A stretch of DNA of 7,354 bases, taken from an uncultured Eubacteriales bacterium. GTDB taxonomy: Bacteria > Bacillota > Clostridia > Christensenellales > Christensenellaceae. Location: positions 1 through 7,354 of the forward strand of contig CACZNR010000192.1 of the NCBI GenBank assembly GCA_902782475.1, written 5' to 3'. This document shows positions 6,046-7,354 of the stretch, in pieces; the first letter of the stretch is position 1, and the number at the start of each line of letters is the position of its first letter. The notes beneath the pieces are model-generated. The model did no database searches. It saw nothing but the letters and a program-made list of their open reading frames with translations, and was not told where the DNA came from. The position numbers and the translations under genes were made by a program.

Positions 6046-7354
6046 AAAAGATACTTTCCATACTTTTGTCACTTCTTATGGTCTTTGCACTTGCCGGATG
6101 TCACGGTGGTGCTGGGCTTACTGACTTCGCGATACCTGAAGACTTTGATGCATCAAAGCAGTATGAGATAACCTTCTGGGCTAAGAACGATACCAACATA
6201 AACCAGACCAGGATATATGAGAATGCCATAAAGGAATTTGAAAAGATCTATCCGAACATAAAGATAACCATGAAGCTTTATACGGATTACGGAAGGATCT
6301 ACAATGATGTCATAACAAACATCGCTACCAACACCACGCCTAACGTATGCATCACATATCCTGACCATATCGCTACATATCTCACAGGAAGCAATATCGT
6401 AGTGCCTCTTGATGAGCTCCTTACAGATCCTCAGTACGGACTTGGCGGAAGTGAAGTCAAGTTCGATGCTCCCACAAAGGATGAGATAGTTTCGAAATTC
6501 CTGGATGAATGCAGGATAGGAGAGCACTATTATGCTCTGCCTTACATGAGATCCACAGAAGCCTGCTACATCAATAAGGACATGGTGGAGAAGCTTGGCT
6601 ATGAGGTGCCTGATGTCCTTACATGGGATTTCATATTCGAGGTCTCAGACAAGGCCATGGAACAGGATGCCCAGGGCAACTACAAGATAAACGGACAGAA
6701 GGTCCTCATACCTTTCATATACAAGTCAACTGACAACATGATGATCCAGATGCTTAAGCAGAAAGGTGCAGGGTATTCTGATGACCAGGGCAATATCGAG
6801 CTGTTCAATGACACTACGAAACAGATACTCCTTGAGATCACGGAACATGCAAAGAAGAAATCCTTCTCCACATTCAAGATCTCAAGCTATCCCGGAAACT
6901 TCCTGAATGCCGGACAGTGCATATTTGCCATAGACTCCACTGCAGGAGCTACATGGATGGGAAGCCACGCTCCTCTTTCTGACATAGCAGAGGACAAGAA
7001 AGTTGAATTTGAGACTGTCGTAAGGCCTGTTCCTCAGTATGATGTCAATGATCCAAAGATGATATCCCAGGGACCGTCCATGTGCCTGTTCAACAAGGCT
7101 GACAGGGGAGAGGTACTTGCTTCATGGCTGTTCATGCAGTACCTGCTGACAAATGATGTCCAGATAGGATACTCAAAGACTGAAGGATACGTTCCTGTGA
7201 CCACCAAGGCACAGCAGGATAAGAGCTATACCGACTATCTCAATCACGAGAGGACTGATGAGGCTGAATTCTACTCAGTAAAGCTCGATGCCTCGAAGCT
7301 CCTCATAGACAACATAGACAATACCTTCGTTACTCCTGTATTCAACGGAAGCGC
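6042..7354 (+). CDS. Solute-binding lipoprotein of the sugar ABC importer (3' end cut off)
   Basis: The frame stays open from ATG 6042 to the window edge, giving 437 residues without a stop. It begins with a lipoprotein signal: MKK, a hydrophobic stretch (ILSILLSLLMVFA) and the lipobox LAGC, so Cys20 should be lipidated and the protein anchored outside the membrane. The mature part looks like a family 1 extracellular solute-binding protein (UgpB/MalE-like): ITFWAKND at 43-50, a helix ending EFEKIYPNIKI (65-75), TTPNVCITYPDHIATYL (98-114), VPLDELL (121-127), ALPYMRST (165-172) and near the C-terminus SKTEGYVPVTTKA (378-390). Family members are usually 420-450 residues after the signal or slightly less, so only a short tail is probably missing. 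AGGGGAGG at 6025-6032 serves the start, which overlaps the permease stop (ATGA). It should deliver the unknown solute to the two permeases. Confidence 0.93.
   Translation, partial: MKKILSILLSLLMVFALAGCHGGAGLTDFAIPEDFDASKQYEITFWAKNDTNINQTRIYENAIKEFEKIYPNIKITMKLYTDYGRIYNDVITNIATNTTPNVCITYPDHIATYLTGSNIVVPLDELLTDPQYGLGGSEVKFDAPTKDEIVSKFLDECRIGEHYYALPYMRSTEACYINKDMVEKLGYEVPDVLTWDFIFEVSDKAMEQDAQGNYKINGQKVLIPFIYKSTDNMMIQMLKQKGAGYSDDQGNIELFNDTTKQILLEITEHAKKKSFSTFKISSYPGNFLNAGQCIFAIDSTAGATWMGSHAPLSDIAEDKKVEFETVVRPVPQYDVNDPKMISQGPSMCLFNKADRGEVLASWLFMQYLLTNDVQIGYSKTEGYVPVTTKAQQDKSYTDYLNHERTDEAEFYSVKLDASKLLIDNIDNTFVTPVFNGS

Overview
The window looks like chromosomal DNA from an anaerobic, low-to-moderate GC member of the Clostridia, perhaps Lachnospiraceae-like. 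The signs are a superoxide reductase of the kind anaerobes use, strong AGGAGG-type ribosome binding sites, frequent ATA (Ile) and AGG/AGA (Arg) codons, and a Gram-positive lipoprotein sugar-binding protein. The family-level placement is inference from codon style and gene content. No RNA genes, mobile elements, CRISPR arrays or attachment sites were seen.

Layout. A desulfoferrodoxin-type superoxide reductase gene lies on the minus strand at the left (33-410). A 137-base divergent intergenic region (411-547) separates it from a rightward series: a 97-residue membrane protein of unknown function (548-841), a PHP-domain phosphatase of the HisJ family (896-1645) and a MATE efflux transporter (1719-3062). 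After a 92-base AT-rich gap (3063-3154) with a plausible promoter and two perfect palindromes, a tightly packed carbohydrate-type ABC importer operon runs to the right edge: MalK/UgpC-type ATPase (3155-4270), two MalF/MalG-type permeases (4267-5160 and 5173-6045) and a solute-binding lipoprotein (6042 to beyond 7354, cut by the window edge).

How they work together. The four ABC genes form a complete CUT1-type importer: surface lipoprotein, permease heterodimer and cytoplasmic ATPase. Two of its three junctions are ATGA overlaps and the third is 12 bases, so co-transcription and translational coupling are very likely. Substrate cannot be read from the sequence; a sugar, oligosaccharide or glycerol-phosphate-like solute is the family expectation. 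The left-hand genes show no clear pathway link to the importer.

Three starts (MATE, ATPase, second permease) are placed at an internal ATG because a good ribosome binding site sits just upstream of it and overlaps the longer TTG/GTG-initiated reading. I found no novel biological system. The points most worth a second look are the inverted repeats in the two intergenic regions, the importer's ATPase-first/binding-protein-last order, and extra cysteines in the superoxide reductase.
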